Shown here: positions 9,841-19,060 of the stretch, in pieces | Layout: every line of letters starts with the position of its first letter | How positions within the stretch are numbered: position 1 is the stretch's first letter | Assembly: GCA_024636635.1 (NCBI GenBank) | Contig: JAGXGV010000024.1 | Span: 1 to 43,159, forward strand | DNA: 43,159 nt | Reading direction: 5' to 3' | Source of the DNA: Puniceibacterium sp. | GTDB taxonomy: Bacteria > Pseudomonadota > Alphaproteobacteria > Rhodobacterales > Rhodobacteraceae | Made by a program: the position numbers and the translations under genes | The notes under the pieces: model-generated | The model's input: the letters and a program-made list of their open reading frames with translations, nothing else | The model's database searches: none | What the model was told of the DNA's origin: nothing

Positions 9841-10449
9841 TCATCCCTTGGCCTCTTTCTTTTCATCCCCGGGCAGCACGTATTGCGCGCCTTCCCAGGG
9901 GGACATGAAATCGAACTGACGATATTCCTGCACCAGGTTGACGGGTTCGTAGATCACGCGCTTCTGTTCCTCGTCATACCGCACCTCGGTATAGCCCGTC
10001 GTCGGGAAATCCTTGCGCAGAGGATGGCCGCGGAATCCATAGTCGGTCAGGATGCGGCGCAGGTCGGGATGCCCCGAAAACAGCACGCCGAACATGTCAA
10101 AGACTTCGCGTTCGAACCAGTTGGCCGAGGGATGCACCGAGGTGATCGAGGGCACCATGTCTTCTTCGCGGATGCTGACACGCAGGCGGACGCGGTGATT
10201 CTGGTACATGGACAGGAAGTGATAGACCACGTCGAACCGTTTGGGCCGTTCCGGGTAATCCACGGCCGTGATATCCACAAGCGAGTTGAAACGGCAGGTA
10301 TTGTCCGTCTTCAGAAAGTCGACAAGGCCGCGCACGCTGGACGGTGCCACGTCGATGTTCAACTCGCCATGCGAGACATCCCAGCCCAGAACGCAATCCG
10401 GGCGGCGCTGTTCAATGTGTCCGCCCAGTTCCTGCAGTGCTGCCGTCAT
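9841..10449 (-). CDS. nuoC: NADH-quinone oxidoreductase subunit C
   Basis: NuoC (30-kDa subunit) is part of the peripheral arm that connects to the membrane. The 202-residue protein contains the family signature [20 protein letters not shown], the [19 protein letters not shown] motif and the [23 protein letters not shown] segment. ATG 10449 ([14 protein letters not shown]) is the natural start; the open frame continues upstream only through the 24-bp repeats of the nuoB-nuoC gap, which are not conserved protein sequence. A GGAGACGAC-type ribosome site precedes it. Confidence 0.97.
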   Translation of the reverse strand: MTAALQELGGHIEQRRPDCVLGWDVSHGELNIDVAPSSVRGLVDFLKTDNTCRFNSLVDITAVDYPERPKRFDVVYHFLSMYQNHRVRLRVSIREEDMVPSITSVHPSANWFEREVFDMFGVLFSGHPDLRRILTDYGFRGHPLRKDFPTTGYTEVRYDEEQKRVIYEPVNLVQEYRQFDFMSPWEGAQYVLPGDEKKEAKG

Positions 10450-10502
10450 CCTGTCGTCTCCTTCCGCCGGTCCAGAGGTTCGGCGCTTAATGGCCGTGCC
10501 TG

Positions 10503-10572
10503 TGGCGCATGACGTTCGCGCGCCCTTGGCGCATGACGTGCCCAAGCCTGTGGCGCATGGCGTGCCCCGGCC
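10503..10572. repeat. 24-bp tandem repeat x3 in the nuoB-nuoC gap
   Basis: Copies starting at 10503, 10527 and 10551 share TGGCGCATGACGTGCCC-like sequence with an exact 24-base period; the last copy runs up to the nuoB stop. On the minus strand each unit contains an ATG (10558, 10534, 10510) in one frame, giving a 23-codon micro-ORF (10558 to TAA at 10489-10487) made of repeats beginning MRHR, MRQG and MRHR. Whether it is translated is unknown. Confidence 0.8.
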
Positions 10573-11586
<1,014 letters not shown>

Positions 11587-11615
11587 TCAAGTGGCTAAGT
11601 TGACTTCTTGACTGA

Positions 11616-11642
11616 CTTATCGCCGCCCGCGTACCGGGTCAA
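11616..11642 (-). promoter_or_regulatory. Possible nuo promoter and leader (gap 11544-11856)
   Basis: In the 313-base gap upstream of nuoA, the minus strand has TTGACC (11642-11637), then 15 bases, then GATAAG (11621-11616). This is a fair match to a housekeeping promoter and would give a leader of about 65 bases. Nearby TTGAC/GTCAA words at 11586-11615 form short repeats that might be a regulator site. Nothing else in the gap looks coding. Confidence 0.35.
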
Positions 11643-11856
11643 CCAAGGCCACATCAATCCATTGCAAGAAATGACCCATGGCTTCAACAGGCTAATGAAA
11701 ATTTATTCAATGCTGCCAAAAGGATGGCCGGGAAATGCCATCCGCTGCCCGTTTTCAGGGCGCGCGCATGGGTCGCGGACATCCTGTCCAGGGACGGTCC
11801 GGCACGCGGCCTGCCGAATTTGCGCCCCACATCGAAGCGCACGCACCCCGCACGGT

Positions 11857-12540
11857 TCACAGCGGCCTTTCTGGCACCGGATAAAAATCCCGCGTGTAAA
11901 AAGCCTGCTCGCCGTCGCGGTCGCGCGCGCGCCAAAAGGCGGGGCGGGCGGCCAGACGGTCACGGTAAGCGCCGATCCGTGGATAAGGATCGAGCTGCAC
12001 AAAATAGGGGGCCGCGAACAGGTTGAACCCCATCATCGTGTCGGCGGCACTAAAGCCGTCGCGCAGCATATGGTCCCGCCCCTCAAGCAGACCCTCCATC
12101 GCGCGCAACGTTCCGGCCAGCCGGGCCGTCATCAGCTTGATCACCGTGGGCGACGCCTGCGCCGGGTCGCGCAGGAACACATGCTGGATGTTCAACTGCT
12201 CGATACAGCCCGCCATGGTCTCTGCAAAGTGCAGCGCCTCAAGAAACCGCGGCCGTTCGGGCGAGCCCGGGACGCGGCCCAGCCCGGACTGGGGGTGTCG
12301 TTCGCACAGGTATTCGTGGATCGCGCCGCTTTCGAACAAAGTCAGACCGTCGATTTCCAGCGCGGGCACGCGGCCTGCGGGCGAAAGCTCTTGAAAGGCC
12401 CCGCGCAGCGATCCGTCGCGGATATCGTAGTGCGTCACCTCAAAGGTAAGACCCAACTCTTCCAGCAGCCACAGGACACGGAAAGACCGCGAAAACGGGA
12501 CGTGATGCAGCCGGATCGGGGGATGGTTCAAATCGTTCAT
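11857..12540 (-). CDS. Glutathione S-transferase family protein
   Basis: The 227-residue protein has an N-terminal thioredoxin-like domain starting after HHVPFSRSFRVLWLLEELG, with the cis-Pro in AGRVPALEIDG and the glutathione-contact ESGAIHEYL motif, followed by an all-helical C-terminal domain. It should bind glutathione and act on an unknown electrophile in the cytoplasm. The likely catalytic Ser/Tyr is in PFSRSFR. Its ATG overlaps the stop of the upstream small gene as ATGA, so it belongs to a unit with the acyl-CoA dehydrogenase. The substrate cannot be read from sequence. Confidence 0.93.
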   Translation of the reverse strand: MNDLNHPPIRLHHVPFSRSFRVLWLLEELGLTFEVTHYDIRDGSLRGAFQELSPAGRVPALEIDGLTLFESGAIHEYLCERHPQSGLGRVPGSPERPRFLEALHFAETMAGCIEQLNIQHVFLRDPAQASPTVIKLMTARLAGTLRAMEGLLEGRDHMLRDGFSAADTMMGFNLFAAPYFVQLDPYPRIGAYRDRLAARPAFWRARDRDGEQAFYTRDFYPVPERPL

Positions 12541-12716
12541 GACCCACTTTGCACCAGATCTGCAAACACCACAATTCCTGCCACCACAAGCCCACCTTTC
12601 AGCAACCGCTTGCGCCGCTGCCGTTTGCGTCGCTGCGGCGGCGTGCCCAGATCCCAGTTCGGCGGTCGGCGCGCGCCTCGGCGGAACCGGATCACCCTGC
12701 CCCCGTTTGCACCCAT
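12537..12716 (-). CDS. Small basic single-helix membrane protein
   Basis: A 59-residue product with a very basic N-terminal half (VIRFRRGARRPP and QRRKRQRRKRLLK) and a single C-terminal hydrophobic segment (GGLVVAGIVVFADLV), so it is probably a tail-anchored inner-membrane protein with a cytoplasmic basic face. ATG 12716 lies six bases after AGGAG; an adjacent ATG at 12719 is also possible. Its stop overlaps the start of the glutathione transferase gene. No family recognised. Confidence 0.6.
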   Translation of the reverse strand: MGANGGRVIRFRRGARRPPNWDLGTPPQRRKRQRRKRLLKGGLVVAGIVVFADLVQSGS

Positions 12717-12765
12717 CATCGTCTCCTGTCCTGCATGTCGTGAACTGTCCTGCTGCCTGCGCCGC

Positions 12766-13089
12766 TCATCCCCCGGTGTCCGGACCAACCCGCAGCTGCA
12801 GCCGCCCGTCCCGTGCCACGTAATAGGTATAGCTCAGCGCCGGATCATGTGGTTCGGGACCGCAGATCACCACCAGCCAGGCCCGTTCGACGGGCCGTGC
12901 CCGGCAGTCCTGCCGCTCGGCGGTGGCCCCGGTGCCGTCGCGGTGCCGTTCTTCGAGATAGCGCGCGGCATAGGCGTCGATCACCTGCGTTTCGGTCACA
13001 TTCGCCACGACCCAGCCGTACCGCCAGCCCATCAGCGCCGCCAGCGCGACCAGGATCCCGACAGGAACGAACCAGATCCAGCGCGGCAT
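12766..13089 (-). CDS. Small membrane-anchored hypothetical protein
   Basis: A 107-residue protein with one N-terminal membrane helix (IWFVPVGILVALAALMGW) and a soluble domain with two Cys residues (RQDCRARP and VVICGPEPHD), probably periplasmic. The pattern SYTYYVARDGRLQLRVGP suggests a short beta-structured domain. I recognise no named family. It begins three bases after the stop of the isovaleryl-CoA dehydrogenase gene, so it is probably in the same operon. Confidence 0.7.
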   Translation of the reverse strand: MPRWIWFVPVGILVALAALMGWRYGWVVANVTETQVIDAYAARYLEERHRDGTGATAERQDCRARPVERAWLVVICGPEPHDPALSYTYYVARDGRLQLRVGPDTGG

Positions 13090-13092
13090 CGC

Positions 13093-14256
13093 TCAGGCCA
13101 TCGCCGCCATGAGTTCACGCCCGACCAGCATCCGCCGGATTTCCGACGTACCGGCGCCGATCTCCATCAGCTTGGCATCGCGGAACAGCCGCGCGACCGG
13201 CGCATCGGCCAGAAAGCCCGCGCCACCCATCGCCTGCACCGCCTGATGCGCCTGCACCATCGCCTGTTCGCTGGCATAAAGACAGCAGGCCGCCGCATCC
13301 TGGCGCGTCACATCCCCCCGGTCGCAAGCCTTGGCCACCTCGTAGACATAGGCCCGGGCCGAATTCATCGCCGTATACATGTCGGCAATCTTGCCCTGCA
13401 TCAGCTGGAAACTGCCGATCGGCTGGCCGAACTGCCTGCGTGACGCAAGATAGGGCATCACCTCGTCCAGACAGGCCGCCATGATGCCCGTGCCGATGCC
13501 CGCCAGCACGACGCGTTCGTAATCGAGGCCGGACATGAGAACGCGCACGCCGCGCCCCTCTTCGCCCAGCACGTTCTCGAACGGCACCTCGACATCTTCA
13601 AAAATCAGTTCGGCGGTGTTGGACCCGCGCATCCCGAGCTTGTCGAAATGCGGGCTGGTGGAAAACCCTGTCATGGCCTTTTCGATCAGGAAGGCGGTGA
13701 TGCCCCGAGATCCGGCATCGGGATCGGTCTTGGCATAGACCACCAGCGTGTCGGCATCGGGGCCGTTGGTGATCCAGTATTTGCTGCCGTTCAGCACGTA
13801 GCGGTCGTTGCGCTTTTCCGCGTGCAGGGTCATCGACACCACGTCGGACCCTGCCCCGGCCTCGGACATGGCCAGTGCACCGACACTGGTGCCCGCGACC
13901 AGCCCCGGCAAGTATTTCCGCCGCTGCGCCTCGGTCCCGTTCAGCGCGATCTGGTTCACGCAAAGGTTGGAATGGGCGCCATAGGACAGCGACACCGACG
14001 CGCTGGCGCGGGCAATCTCCTCGACCGCGATCACATGGGCAAGGTATCCCATGCCCGCGCCGCCATATTCCTCGGGGACGGTGATGCCCAGCAGGCCCAG
14101 TTGCCCCATCTCGGGCCACAGCGTGGGAGGAAAGACGTTGGCCGCGTCAATCGTGCCCGCCATCGGGCGCACCCGATCCTGTGCCCAGCGATGGACCATG
14201 TCGCGCAGCGCGTTCACATCCTCGCCCAGATCGAATTGCATCACTGCGTTGAACAC
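13093..14256 (-). CDS. ivd: Acyl-CoA dehydrogenase, probably isovaleryl-CoA dehydrogenase
   Basis: A 387-residue FAD enzyme that would convert isovaleryl-CoA to 3-methylcrotonyl-CoA in leucine breakdown, passing electrons to ETF. Domains in order are the N-terminal helical, middle beta and C-terminal helical parts of the family. Signatures seen are [13 protein letters not shown], the YWITNG segment and [21 protein letters not shown]. The segment [15 protein letters not shown] and the active-site context [10 protein letters not shown] (Glu in the position used by isovaleryl-CoA dehydrogenases) favour this substrate over others. The start is GTG 14256, with AGAGGAG eight bases upstream. The usual partners (methylcrotonyl-CoA carboxylase, HMG-CoA lyase) are not in the window. 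Confidence 0.9.
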   Translation of the reverse strand: MFNAVMQFDLGEDVNALRDMVHRWAQDRVRPMAGTIDAANVFPPTLWPEMGQLGLLGITVPEEYGGAGMGYLAHVIAVEEIARASASVSLSYGAHSNLCVNQIALNGTEAQRRKYLPGLVAGTSVGALAMSEAGAGSDVVSMTLHAEKRNDRYVLNGSKYWITNGPDADTLVVYAKTDPDAGSRGITAFLIEKAMTGFSTSPHFDKLGMRGSNTAELIFEDVEVPFENVLGEEGRGVRVLMSGLDYERVVLAGIGTGIMAACLDEVMPYLASRRQFGQPIGSFQLMQGKIADMYTAMNSARAYVYEVAKACDRGDVTRQDAAACCLYASEQAMVQAHQAVQAMGGAGFLADAPVARLFRDAKLMEIGAGTSEIRRMLVGRELMAAMA

Positions 14257-14383
14257 CGGCGCATCTCCTCTCTGATTGCTCTTCCTGCCCGCGCCGACCT
14301 TATCCGAACGTGACGGTCGCTACGGAACTTCCCAATCAGGGCAGCGTTGCATGAATGAACGTGAACATCAAAAGGATAGCAAT

Positions 14384-14857
14384 ATGTCCGAAGACCTCAA
14401 ATCCGCTTTCTGGGACCGCATCGGCGATGTGCAGGCTGGTCTGCTAAGCGCCGCAGGCGCCCGCGCCGTACCGATGTCACCCTATGCCGACCGCAAGGAA
14501 AACGCGATCTGGTTCATCACCGCCGATGGCACCGAACTTTCCAAGGCCGCAGAGACGAGCGCAGAGGCGTCGTTCTTTGTCGCTGATCCCAAGGCCAACC
14601 TTTACGCCACCATCGACGGGCAGGTCACCCATGTGAACGACCCGGCCAAGCTCGACGAGCTGTGGAATGCCGTCGCCGCCTCATGGTTCGATGACGGACG
14701 CCGCGACGACGACATCCGCCTGATCCGCATGACCCCGACCAAGGCCGAGGTCTGGGCCACAACTGGCGCGGCGGGTTTCGTCTACGAACTGATCCGCTCG
14801 CGGGTATCCGACGACAAACCGGACGTGGGCGAACACGGGATGGTCAGCTTCGTCTGA
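14384..14857 (+). CDS. Pyridoxamine-phosphate-oxidase-fold general stress protein
   Basis: A 157-residue protein with a split beta-barrel flavin-binding fold. The start MSEDLKSAFWDRIGDVQAG, the segment PMSPYADRKENAIWFITADGTEL and the ending typical of the 'general stress protein 26' type support this. Such proteins bind FMN or related cofactors, but their reactions are mostly unknown, so the name pyridoxamine oxidase should not be used literally. ATG 14384 has AAAGGA about eight bases upstream. It is divergent from the acyl-CoA dehydrogenase gene and alone in its direction except for the creA-like gene. Confidence 0.88.
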   Translation: MSEDLKSAFWDRIGDVQAGLLSAAGARAVPMSPYADRKENAIWFITADGTELSKAAETSAEASFFVADPKANLYATIDGQVTHVNDPAKLDELWNAVAASWFDDGRRDDDIRLIRMTPTKAEVWATTGAAGFVYELIRSRVSDDKPDVGEHGMVSFV

Positions 14858-14905
14858 CACAGCCATAATGGTATTACCGAGTTTCCCCTTTTGCCGGAGA
14901 TGGCC

Positions 14906-15373
14906 ATGCCCCCCATTCGACTGACCGCGCTTGCTTTGTGCCTTTGCGCCCCCTTTTCCGCCCAATCGGAAGAGGTGGGCAAGATCGGCGTCGACTGGGT
15001 GGGCAACGACATCATAATCGAGGCGATTCCCGACCCGGAAGTGGCCGGGGTCACCTGCCACATCGCCTATTTCGACCGCTCGGTGATTGATCGTCTTTCC
15101 AAGGGCAACTGGTTCGAGGATCCTTCCAATTCGTCCATTGCCTGTCGCCAGACCGGGCCGATCAAGATCGGCGACATTGACCGCAGCGACGGCGGCGAGG
15201 ATGTGTTCCGCACGTCGCGGTCCATCATCCTGAAATCCCTGCGGATCAAGCGAATCTTCGACGAGACGAACCAGACGCTGATCTACCTCGCCCACACCGC
15301 CGAACTGTCCGAGGGGTCGGCAAAGATGTCGATGTCCACCGTTCCGCTTTACAATGCCGATATCTCCGACTGA
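14906..15373 (+). CDS. creA: CreA family periplasmic protein
   Basis: A 155-residue protein with a signal peptide (MPPIRLTALALCLCAPFSAQS) followed by the compact CreA domain: GKIGVDWVGNDIIIEAIPDPEVAG, two Cys residues (VTCHIAYFD and SIACRQTGP) likely forming a disulfide, EDPSNSSIACRQ, and the final LVYLAHTAELSEGS-like and STVPLY phrases typical of CreA. The function is not established. ATG 14906 was chosen because GGAG lies six bases before it; the ATG at 14900 directly abuts that ribosome site. It is followed convergently by the DegT-type gene. Confidence 0.92.
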   Translation: MPPIRLTALALCLCAPFSAQSEEVGKIGVDWVGNDIIIEAIPDPEVAGVTCHIAYFDRSVIDRLSKGNWFEDPSNSSIACRQTGPIKIGDIDRSDGGEDVFRTSRSIILKSLRIKRIFDETNQTLIYLAHTAELSEGSAKMSMSTVPLYNADISD

Positions 15374-15410
15374 AGCGTTCGATAAAGCCAACGGTCACGA
15401 CAGAAACGTC

Positions 15411-16616
15411 TTATATTTTGGGTGTTTCGGACTGAAACACGGTGCTGACCTCGGCCCGGATGATGCGCGCAATCATCGCGCAATCCTCAAGGCTGAAGGT
15501 CAGAGGCAGGCGCATGTCGATCAGCCCGGCCAGGATACGGTCGGTCGCGGGCATCGGCGCCGTCGGCGCGTAATGCCAGGAGTCGTATCTTGAGGTAAAG
15601 GCGACCGGCTCTGCCGCCCCGAACCATTTCAGTTCCACACCGCGCCGGATGCAGCGCCGCAGCACCTCGGCCACTTTCGCAGCGGACCAGTCCGGCAACA
15701 GGAACTGTATCGAACTGCCGACGTAGGATTCCGCCTCGCCCCGCTCGATCAGGCGCAGGCCCTGCGTGCCGCGCAGTCCGTCCTCGACCAAGCGATACCG
15801 CGCATTCCAGGCGGCAACCTTTCCGGGCAAGGCGCGCAACTGCGGACGCAGGATGCTGGCGCGCAGGTTGTCCATCCTGCCCGACATGTTGGGCGTCACG
15901 TATTTCACCCGCTCGAACGCCTCGGGTCCCGGTGCCGCCCTGTGCCGTTCATATAGCATGTAGGATCCCGACAGCAGCACGGCCCGCGCCGCGATATCCT
16001 CGTCGTCAGTGACAAGAAATCCGCCCTCACCCGCGTTCACATGCTTGTAGGTCTGGCAGGAATGGCAGCCCACAGCGCCGTGCCGCCCCGACGGCACCCC
16101 GTTCCATGCCGCGCCCATCGTATGGGCGCAATCCTCGATCACCGTCACCCCCGCCGCTTCGCAGATCGCCATCAACCGGTCCATGTCGCAGATATGCCCG
16201 CGCATGTGGCTCAGCAGCAGCACCCGCGCCTTACCGGCCTTTGCAGTCAGATCGTCAAGATCGATCGTCAGATCCCCGCACACGCCGACAAGCACGGGCA
16301 CCCCCCCCACGGCGGCGATTGCTCCGGGCACCGGTGCCAGGGTAAAGGCGTTGGACAGCACGCTGTCCCCGGCCCCGACCCCCACAGCACGCAGCGCGGT
16401 CGAAAGCGCGTATCCGCCCGAGGCCACGGCGACGCAATACCGTGCACCGCTCAGCGCAGCGAACTCCTCTTCCAGCAGCGCGGTCTGGCTGATCTCGCCC
16501 GGCGCGGTGTTGTAGCGATGCAGACGCCCGTGGCGCAGCACCTCAAGGGCGGCGGCGATCCCCTCTTCGGGAATCGGTTCCTGCTGGGTAAAACTGCCGG
16601 TGAAGATCTCTGTCAT
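15411..16616 (-). CDS. DegT/DnrJ/EryC1/StrS family aminotransferase
   Basis: A 401-residue PLP-dependent enzyme of the sugar aminotransferase family. It shows the SGxxA-type cofactor region (VAVASGGYALSTALRAVGV), VIEDCAHTMGAAWNG (Asp that contacts the pyridine nitrogen) and SCQTYKHVNAGEGGFL, whose Lys would form the Schiff base. Family members aminate keto-sugars for surface polysaccharides or antibiotics, and some act as dehydratases or regulators. No other sugar-nucleotide gene is next to it, so the substrate is open. ATG 16616 lacks a clear ribosome site; the longer frame upstream is low-complexity and unlikely. It diverges from the arginase gene. Confidence 0.9.
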   Translation of the reverse strand: MTEIFTGSFTQQEPIPEEGIAAALEVLRHGRLHRYNTAPGEISQTALLEEEFAALSGARYCVAVASGGYALSTALRAVGVGAGDSVLSNAFTLAPVPGAIAAVGGVPVLVGVCGDLTIDLDDLTAKAGKARVLLLSHMRGHICDMDRLMAICEAAGVTVIEDCAHTMGAAWNGVPSGRHGAVGCHSCQTYKHVNAGEGGFLVTDDEDIAARAVLLSGSYMLYERHRAAPGPEAFERVKYVTPNMSGRMDNLRASILRPQLRALPGKVAAWNARYRLVEDGLRGTQGLRLIERGEAESYVGSSIQFLLPDWSAAKVAEVLRRCIRRGVELKWFGAAEPVAFTSRYDSWHYAPTAPMPATDRILAGLIDMRLPLTFSLEDCAMIARIIRAEVSTVFQSETPKI

Positions 16617-16683
16617 GCCGTGTACTGTGGCGCTTGCGCCGGGGGCGTCAATCCTGCCCGGCGCCTTTTCGCAAAATCGCCCG

Positions 16684-16712
16684 CCGCCTTTTGTGCAAAA
16701 CCGAAAAGGCGG
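16684..16712. promoter_or_regulatory. 9-bp inverted repeat in the DegT-arginase divergent gap
   Basis: CCGCCTTTT (16684-16692) and AAAAGGCGG (16704-16712) are exact complements separated by 11 bases. A related GCGCCTTTTCGCAAAA word lies about 20 bases to the left, repeating the CGCCTTTT-N-GCAAAA pattern. Position between two divergent genes suggests an operator or attenuator, but nothing shows which protein would bind. Confidence 0.4.
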
Positions 16713-16824
16713 CCCTGTCGGCTCGGCTGGTCCCCCGGTCTCCCCTTTGGCAGCCGCGTCTGATAGACACCGCAGGAATCCCGCGGCCCCGCCGCGACAG
16801 AGACACCGTTCAGGAGTTACCCCC

Positions 16825-17760
16825 ATGCAGACCCACCTGCAGACCCAACGCATCCTCCTCGTCGGCGCGCCGGTGGACAGCGGCAAGACGCGGCTCGGCT
16901 GCCTCATGGGGCCGGACGCCTACCGCACCGCCCGGCTTGCCGGTGCCCTGTGCGATCTGGGGCATGACGTGACCGATATGGGAAATGTCGCCCCGCATCC
17001 AACGGACGTCGCCCCGCGCAAGGGGCTTAACTCCCTTCCCGAAACCGTTGGCTGGACCTCTGCGCTCAGTGTTGCGGCCCGGGACGCCATGAACCAGGGC
17101 CTGCCAATCTTCCTCGGTGGTGACCATGCGCTCTCACTCGGCACGGTCCACGGCGTCGCCGCCCATGCCGCCGCCGCTGGTCGGCCCCAGTTCGTGCTCT
17201 GGCTGGACGCCCACAGCGATTTCCACACGCTCGAGACGACGGATTCGGGCAACCTGCACGGCACGCCGCTGGGCTACGTGACGGGACGCCGCGGCTTTGA
17301 CGGCTTCCCGCCCGTGCCGCATCCGGTGCCCGAACGCAATGTGTGCATCATCGGGCTGCGCTCGGTCGATGCCGCCGAACGCCAGATGCTCGAAGCCAGT
17401 GACATCCGCCGCCACGACATGCGCGACATCGACGAAAACGGAATCGCCAGGCTGCTTGGCGGCTTTCTGGAAACCGTTGCCTCCGCCGGCGGCGCGCTGC
17501 ATGTCTCGCTTGACGTGGATTTCCTCGACCCCTCTGTGGCGCCCGCCGTCGGCACCACGGTGCCCGGCGGCGCCACCGTACGCGAGGCTCATCTGGTGAT
17601 GGAGATGCTGCACGACAGCGGCCTCATGACCTCTCTCGACCTGGTCGAACTGAACCCGATGCTGGACGAACGCGGCCGCACCGCGCAGCTTATGGTCGAT
17701 CTCGCGGCTTCGGCCCTCGGCCGCCGTGTCTTCGACCGCCCGACCCCCCGCGGTCTCTGA
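16825..17760 (+). CDS. rocF: Arginase
   Basis: A 311-residue ureohydrolase that splits arginine to ornithine and urea. The Mn ligands are present: H101 (GGDH), D128, H130 and D132 (DAHSD), D230 and D232 (SLDVDFLDP). The beginning (ILLVGAPVDSGKTRLGCLMGPDAYR) and the ending (LVELNPMLDERGRTAQLMVDLAASALGRRVF) are of the arginase rather than the agmatinase type. ATG 16825 has AGGAG eight bases upstream. It is transcribed away from the DegT-type gene and no ornithine-cycle partner is adjacent. Confidence 0.95.
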   Translation: MQTHLQTQRILLVGAPVDSGKTRLGCLMGPDAYRTARLAGALCDLGHDVTDMGNVAPHPTDVAPRKGLNSLPETVGWTSALSVAARDAMNQGLPIFLGGDHALSLGTVHGVAAHAAAAGRPQFVLWLDAHSDFHTLETTDSGNLHGTPLGYVTGRRGFDGFPPVPHPVPERNVCIIGLRSVDAAERQMLEASDIRRHDMRDIDENGIARLLGGFLETVASAGGALHVSLDVDFLDPSVAPAVGTTVPGGATVREAHLVMEMLHDSGLMTSLDLVELNPMLDERGRTAQLMVDLAASALGRRVFDRPTPRGL

Positions 17761-17786
17761 CCGCCAGCCCCCCGCGGTCTCTGACC
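17744..17786. repeat. 19-bp direct repeat across the arginase stop codon
   Basis: CCCCCCGCGGTCTCTGACC occurs at 17744-17762, covering the last codons and stop of the arginase gene, and again at 17768-17786, a 24-base period. It looks like a recent tandem duplication of the gene end. Confidence 0.9.
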
Positions 17787-17793
17787 TCACCCG

Positions 17794-17856
17794 CCCCGGC
17801 TTCTTCTTTTCCCAAATACCCCGGGGGGGTCCGCAGGACGGGGGGCAGCGCCCCCC
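17794..17856 (+). repeat. Interspersed motif-plus-hairpin element, copy 1
   Basis: The motif GGCTTCTTCTTTTCCCAAAT (from 17798) continues into ACCCC and is followed 17 bases later by the hairpin GGGGGGC-AGC-GCCCCCC (17840-17856). Two further copies are at 30712-30768 (minus strand) and 33973-34029. It lies just downstream of the arginase gene, before the convergent carbonic anhydrase gene, and could act as a transcript end. Confidence 0.75.
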
Positions 17857-17894
17857 TGCACCGGTGGCCACCCGCGTCAGGACCCTGGCCCGGG

Positions 17895-18416
17895 TCAGAG
17901 CGTCCGCAATCCCGTTCGGTATCGCAGCAGCTTGCGCTGGTAGTTGCGGGCGGACTCGCGCAGCGATTCAATGGCCGCCGCGTCCAGGGCCCGCACCACC
18001 TTGCCCGGTGCGCCGACAACCAGCGATCCGTCCGGGATCTCCTTGCCCTCGGTGACCAGCGCCCCCGCCCCGATCAGGCAGTCGCGCCCGACGCGGGCGC
18101 CATTCATCACCATCGCACCCATGCCGATCAGGGTGTTGTCGCCGATGGTGCAGCCGTGCAGGATGACGTTGTGCCCGATGGTACAGCCCGCGCCGACCAC
18201 CAGCGGATACCCGATGTCGGTGTGACAGACGACGTTTTCCTGCAAATTGGTGCCCGGCCCGATCCGGAGCGCCTCGTTGTCGCCCCTCAGTGTCGCGCCA
18301 AACCAGACCGACACACCGGCGGCCAGCATCACCTGTCCGATCACCGAAGCGTCCGGAGCGATCCAGGTGTCGGCGTCTATCTCGGGGGCAATCCCGTCCA
18401 GGCTGTAACAGGTCAT
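17895..18416 (-). CDS. Gamma-class carbonic anhydrase family protein
   Basis: A 173-residue left-handed beta-helix protein made of hexapeptide repeats (for example [34 protein letters not shown]). The metal ligands of the gamma-carbonic anhydrase family are in place: H65 (CHTD), H82 (IGHN) and H87 (ILHG). Members of the YrdA/PaaY branch bind metal as trimers; some hydrate CO2 or act as thioesterases, so the activity is uncertain. Its ATG overlaps the gmk stop as ATGA, so the two are translated together. Confidence 0.93.
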   Translation of the reverse strand: MTCYSLDGIAPEIDADTWIAPDASVIGQVMLAAGVSVWFGATLRGDNEALRIGPGTNLQENVVCHTDIGYPLVVGAGCTIGHNVILHGCTIGDNTLIGMGAMVMNGARVGRDCLIGAGALVTEGKEIPDGSLVVGAPGKVVRALDAAAIESLRESARNYQRKLLRYRTGLRTL

Positions 18417-19057
18417 ATCTGTCCTTCCTCGAACTCGTCCTGAAGCGCGCGCACATGGGCATTCAGCCCCGGTTGCTGGCTGCGCCGCAGCCGCGCCGCG
18501 GTCACGATACTTTTAAGGTGCGCCTCGGTGGTGTCCAGATCGTCGTTCACCAGCACAAAGTCATAGCCATCCCAGTGGCTGATCTCGTCCCAGCTGTTCT
18601 GCATACGCCGGGCGATGGTCTCTTCGGTATCCTGCCCGCGCGCCAAAAGGCGGCGGTGCAGTTCCGTGATCGACGGCGGCAGCAGAAAGATCGACAGCGT
18701 GTGCAGGCCCAGATCAGAGTTGCGGATCTGCTGCGCGCCCTGCCAGTCGATGTCGAACAGCACATCCTTGCCGTCGCCGATCGCCACCCGCACCGGCTCC
18801 TTGGGCGAGCCGTAGAAATTGCCGAACACATGCGCATGTTCCAGCATCCCCCCCGTTGCCACCTGCTTCTTGAAGGCGGCATCGCTCAGGAAATGATAGT
18901 CCTCGCCATCGACTTCGCCGGTCCGGGGTGCGCGCGTCGTGGCCGAGACGGAAAACACGATCCGGTCGTCCCAGGCCCGCAACCGCCGCGCCAGCGTCGA
19001 TTTTCCCGCGCCCGACGGCGAGGACAGGATAATCAGAAGGCCGCGCCGGTCGATCAT
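18413..19057 (-). CDS. gmk: Guanylate kinase
   Basis: A 214-residue kinase that phosphorylates GMP to GDP with ATP in purine metabolism. The P-loop [10 protein letters not shown] is at the N-terminus, followed by the GMP-binding segment [23 protein letters not shown] and the [11 protein letters not shown] strand. Length is normal. It lies four bases after the yicC stop and overlaps the start of the carbonic anhydrase gene. The yicC-gmk pairing is widespread in proteobacteria. Confidence 0.98.
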   Translation of the reverse strand: MIDRRGLLIILSSPSGAGKSTLARRLRAWDDRIVFSVSATTRAPRTGEVDGEDYHFLSDAAFKKQVATGGMLEHAHVFGNFYGSPKEPVRVAIGDGKDVLFDIDWQGAQQIRNSDLGLHTLSIFLLPPSITELHRRLLARGQDTEETIARRMQNSWDEISHWDGYDFVLVNDDLDTTEAHLKSIVTAARLRRSQQPGLNAHVRALQDEFEEGQI

Positions 19058-19060
19058 GTC

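Noticed and set aside
8280-9908. Open frame of 542 codons on the plus strand opposite nuoD
   Set aside because: Antisense shadow of nuoD, which is certain.
11608-13443. Open frame of 611 codons on the plus strand opposite the glutathione transferase and the dehydrogenase end
   Set aside because: Covers four supported genes on the minus strand and resembles no protein family.
15422-15440. Hairpin GTGTTTC-GGACT-GAAACAC as a terminator for the creA-like gene
   Set aside because: It lies inside the end of the DegT-type coding region and has no T run on either strand.
16825-17760. Agmatinase or formimidoylglutamase
   Set aside because: Metal residues fit all ureohydrolases, but the N-terminal and C-terminal phrases are of the arginase type.
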